A stretch of DNA of 64,000 nt from Clostridium sp. Lineage in GTDB: Bacteria; Bacillota; Clostridia; Lachnospirales; Lachnospiraceae. Below are positions 62,919 through 64,000 of the stretch, piece by piece. A program made the position numbers and the translations under genes. A model generated the notes under the pieces. The model worked only from the letters and a program-made list of their open reading frames with translations, made no database searches and was not told the origin of the DNA. The stretch's first letter is position 1, and each line of letters begins with the position of its first letter. The DNA lies in NCBI GenBank assembly GCA_021770825.1, contig JAETQD010000004.1, positions 62,001-126,000 on the forward strand, written 5' to 3'.

Positions 62919-64000
62919 ATGAACCAGATCATTTCAAATCTGCTGGTATACGGACAGCTGCCGGAGGATTCCATCCTCTGGCAGCTTGCCGATATCTGTG
63001 AAAAGTTAAAAAATGGAACAGAATCCAAGGACACCCTGCGGACGAGGGTGTTCGGACAGGTAAAAAATCTTCTGACAGTGGCCACGGATTATGCTTTCGA
63101 CAAGAATTTATGGCATAATTACCTGACCTTTCTTTTAATTACCAACGAAAATCCCTTCAGCCTTGTATGTGAAAAAATGGGCGCCCAGGACGGCACCGTA
63201 AACTGCTTTGTGAAGCATGATTTTGAAACCTTCATGAAGCTGTTTGATTACGATTTTTCCTGGCTGGAGGAGGCGCTTTCCGTGGACTGCTTTACCCATC
63301 TGACCCACTATAAGGCAATCCGCAAAAAAGAGCTGATGTACAACAAAAATGTCAGCGAAAAGGTCCGCACCTTAAGCGAAAAGCTTGAGAATGCCAGGGA
63401 TTCTGAGGAATTCTTCCGGCATGTGACAGACTTTTACAAGGATTACGGCGTGGGAATGTTCGGCTTAAATAAGGCCTTCCGGATTAAGGGAAGCGAGGAC
63501 GGCTCCATCGAATTCCTTCCGATCAACAACATGGATACGGTTATGCTGGACGACTTAATCGGCTATGAGCTCCAAAAGCGGAAGTTAGTTGAGAATACCC
63601 AGGCGTTCGTGGAAGGAAAGGCAGCCAATAATGTACTTCTTTTCGGCGACAGCGGTACCGGAAAGTCCACCAGCATCAAGGCCATTGTAAACCAGTTCTA
63701 TCCCCAGGGCCTCAGAATGATCGAGATTTACAAGCACCAGTTTAAGAATCTCTCCACCATTATCGCCCAGGTAAAGAACCGCAATTATAAATTTATCATT
63801 TACATGGATGATCTCTCCTTTGAAGAATTTGAAGTGGAATACAAATTTTTAAAGGCAGTCATCGAGGGCGGCGTGGAGACAAAACCAGATAATGTGCTGA
63901 TTTATGCCACCTCCAACCGCAGACATCTGATCAAAGAGACCTTAAGCGACAGAAATGATATGGAACACGGCGAGGACATGCACCGTTCCGACACCATGGA
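62919..64000 (+). CDS. DUF815 family ATP-binding protein (partial at window end)
   Basis: The first 360 codons are present. The N-terminal 200 residues are a helical domain, followed by an AAA-type ATPase with LDDLIGYELQKRKLVENTQAF, Walker A LFGDSGTGKST near 245 and Walker B FIIYMDDLSFEEFE near 295, as in DUF815 proteins. ATSNRRHLIKE near 330 is the sensor region. The biological role of DUF815 is unknown. The ATG directly follows the ilvD stop, with only a distant GGGAG, so translation is probably coupled. The gene runs past the window edge. Confidence 0.9.
   Translation, partial: MNQIISNLLVYGQLPEDSILWQLADICEKLKNGTESKDTLRTRVFGQVKNLLTVATDYAFDKNLWHNYLTFLLITNENPFSLVCEKMGAQDGTVNCFVKHDFETFMKLFDYDFSWLEEALSVDCFTHLTHYKAIRKKELMYNKNVSEKVRTLSEKLENARDSEEFFRHVTDFYKDYGVGMFGLNKAFRIKGSEDGSIEFLPINNMDTVMLDDLIGYELQKRKLVENTQAFVEGKAANNVLLFGDSGTGKSTSIKAIVNQFYPQGLRMIEIYKHQFKNLSTIIAQVKNRNYKFIIYMDDLSFEEFEVEYKFLKAVIEGGVETKPDNVLIYATSNRRHLIKETLSDRNDMEHGEDMHRSDTM

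Overview
The window looks like chromosomal DNA of an anaerobic Firmicute, most likely a Lachnospiraceae-type clostridium (Enterocloster/Hungatella/Clostridium cluster XIVa-like). The support is moderate GC content, strong AGGAGG ribosome sites, sigma-A promoters with 17-bp spacers, clostridial families (flavodiiron protein plus rubredoxin, group II ECF transporter, SEC-C methionine aminopeptidase, choline-binding-type wall repeats, YaaH/SleL-like LysM-GH18 protein) and a CIRCE element before clpB. The genus is inference. No rRNA, tRNA or CRISPR array was seen.

Layout. 1-4731: end of a permease, then a D-amino-acid/D-hydroxyacid type catabolic operon (D-aminoacylase, DSD/D-threonine aldolase-like PLP enzyme, TIM-barrel isomerase, D-2-hydroxyacid dehydrogenase). 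4903-8566: ecfA1-ecfA2-ecfT-truA. 8595-12711: a sodium:solute symporter with its own histidine kinase and NtrC-type regulator. 12915-17609: a pyroglutamate (5-oxoproline) cluster equivalent to Bacillus ycsFGI-kipIA. 18256-19109: rplM-rpsI. The usual Firmicute order rplQ-ecfA1A2T-truA-rplM-rpsI is therefore split here by about 9.7 kb of catabolic genes. 19226-30809: greA, a 2HCT transporter, flavodoxin, M42 peptidase, rubredoxin and flavodiiron protein, an iron-linked small Cys-rich membrane protein behind a Fur-like site, a ZIP transporter, TrkH/TrkA, a methyltransferase and a wall-binding repeat protein. 30878-39407: an amidohydrolase and second D-2-hydroxyacid dehydrogenase, divergent from a TAXI-type TRAP transporter with a LytS/LytTR two-component pair. 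39475-43381: small unknown protein, threonine-synthase-like enzyme, AGCS symporter, nitroreductase. 43487-44953: an IS30-family insertion sequence. 45123-47717: clpB. 47863-51366: a 1167-residue protein that joins a metallophosphoesterase to an Hsp90-type ATPase. 51507-57409: LysM-GH18 protein, VOC protein, pyroglutamyl peptidase, yaaA, map, azlCD, a phosphoribosyltransferase. 57609-62918: ilvBNCD behind a leader peptide and attenuator. 62919-end: DUF815 ATPase, cut by the window edge.

The most notable items are the phosphoesterase-Hsp90 fusion (candidate defence or stress protein); a short leader peptide very rich in Leu/Val/Ile with a terminator hairpin before ilvB, which indicates ribosome-mediated attenuation rather than the T-box usual in Firmicutes; the NtrC-like regulator whose sigma-54 contact motif reads GAFAGA; a structured repeat cluster between ilvC and ilvD; and a Fur-like operator next to an orphan FeoB-associated Cys-rich protein. 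Three small genes are easy to miss: rubredoxin (22717-22875), the Cys-rich membrane protein (24325-24492) and the ilv leader peptide (57609-57716).
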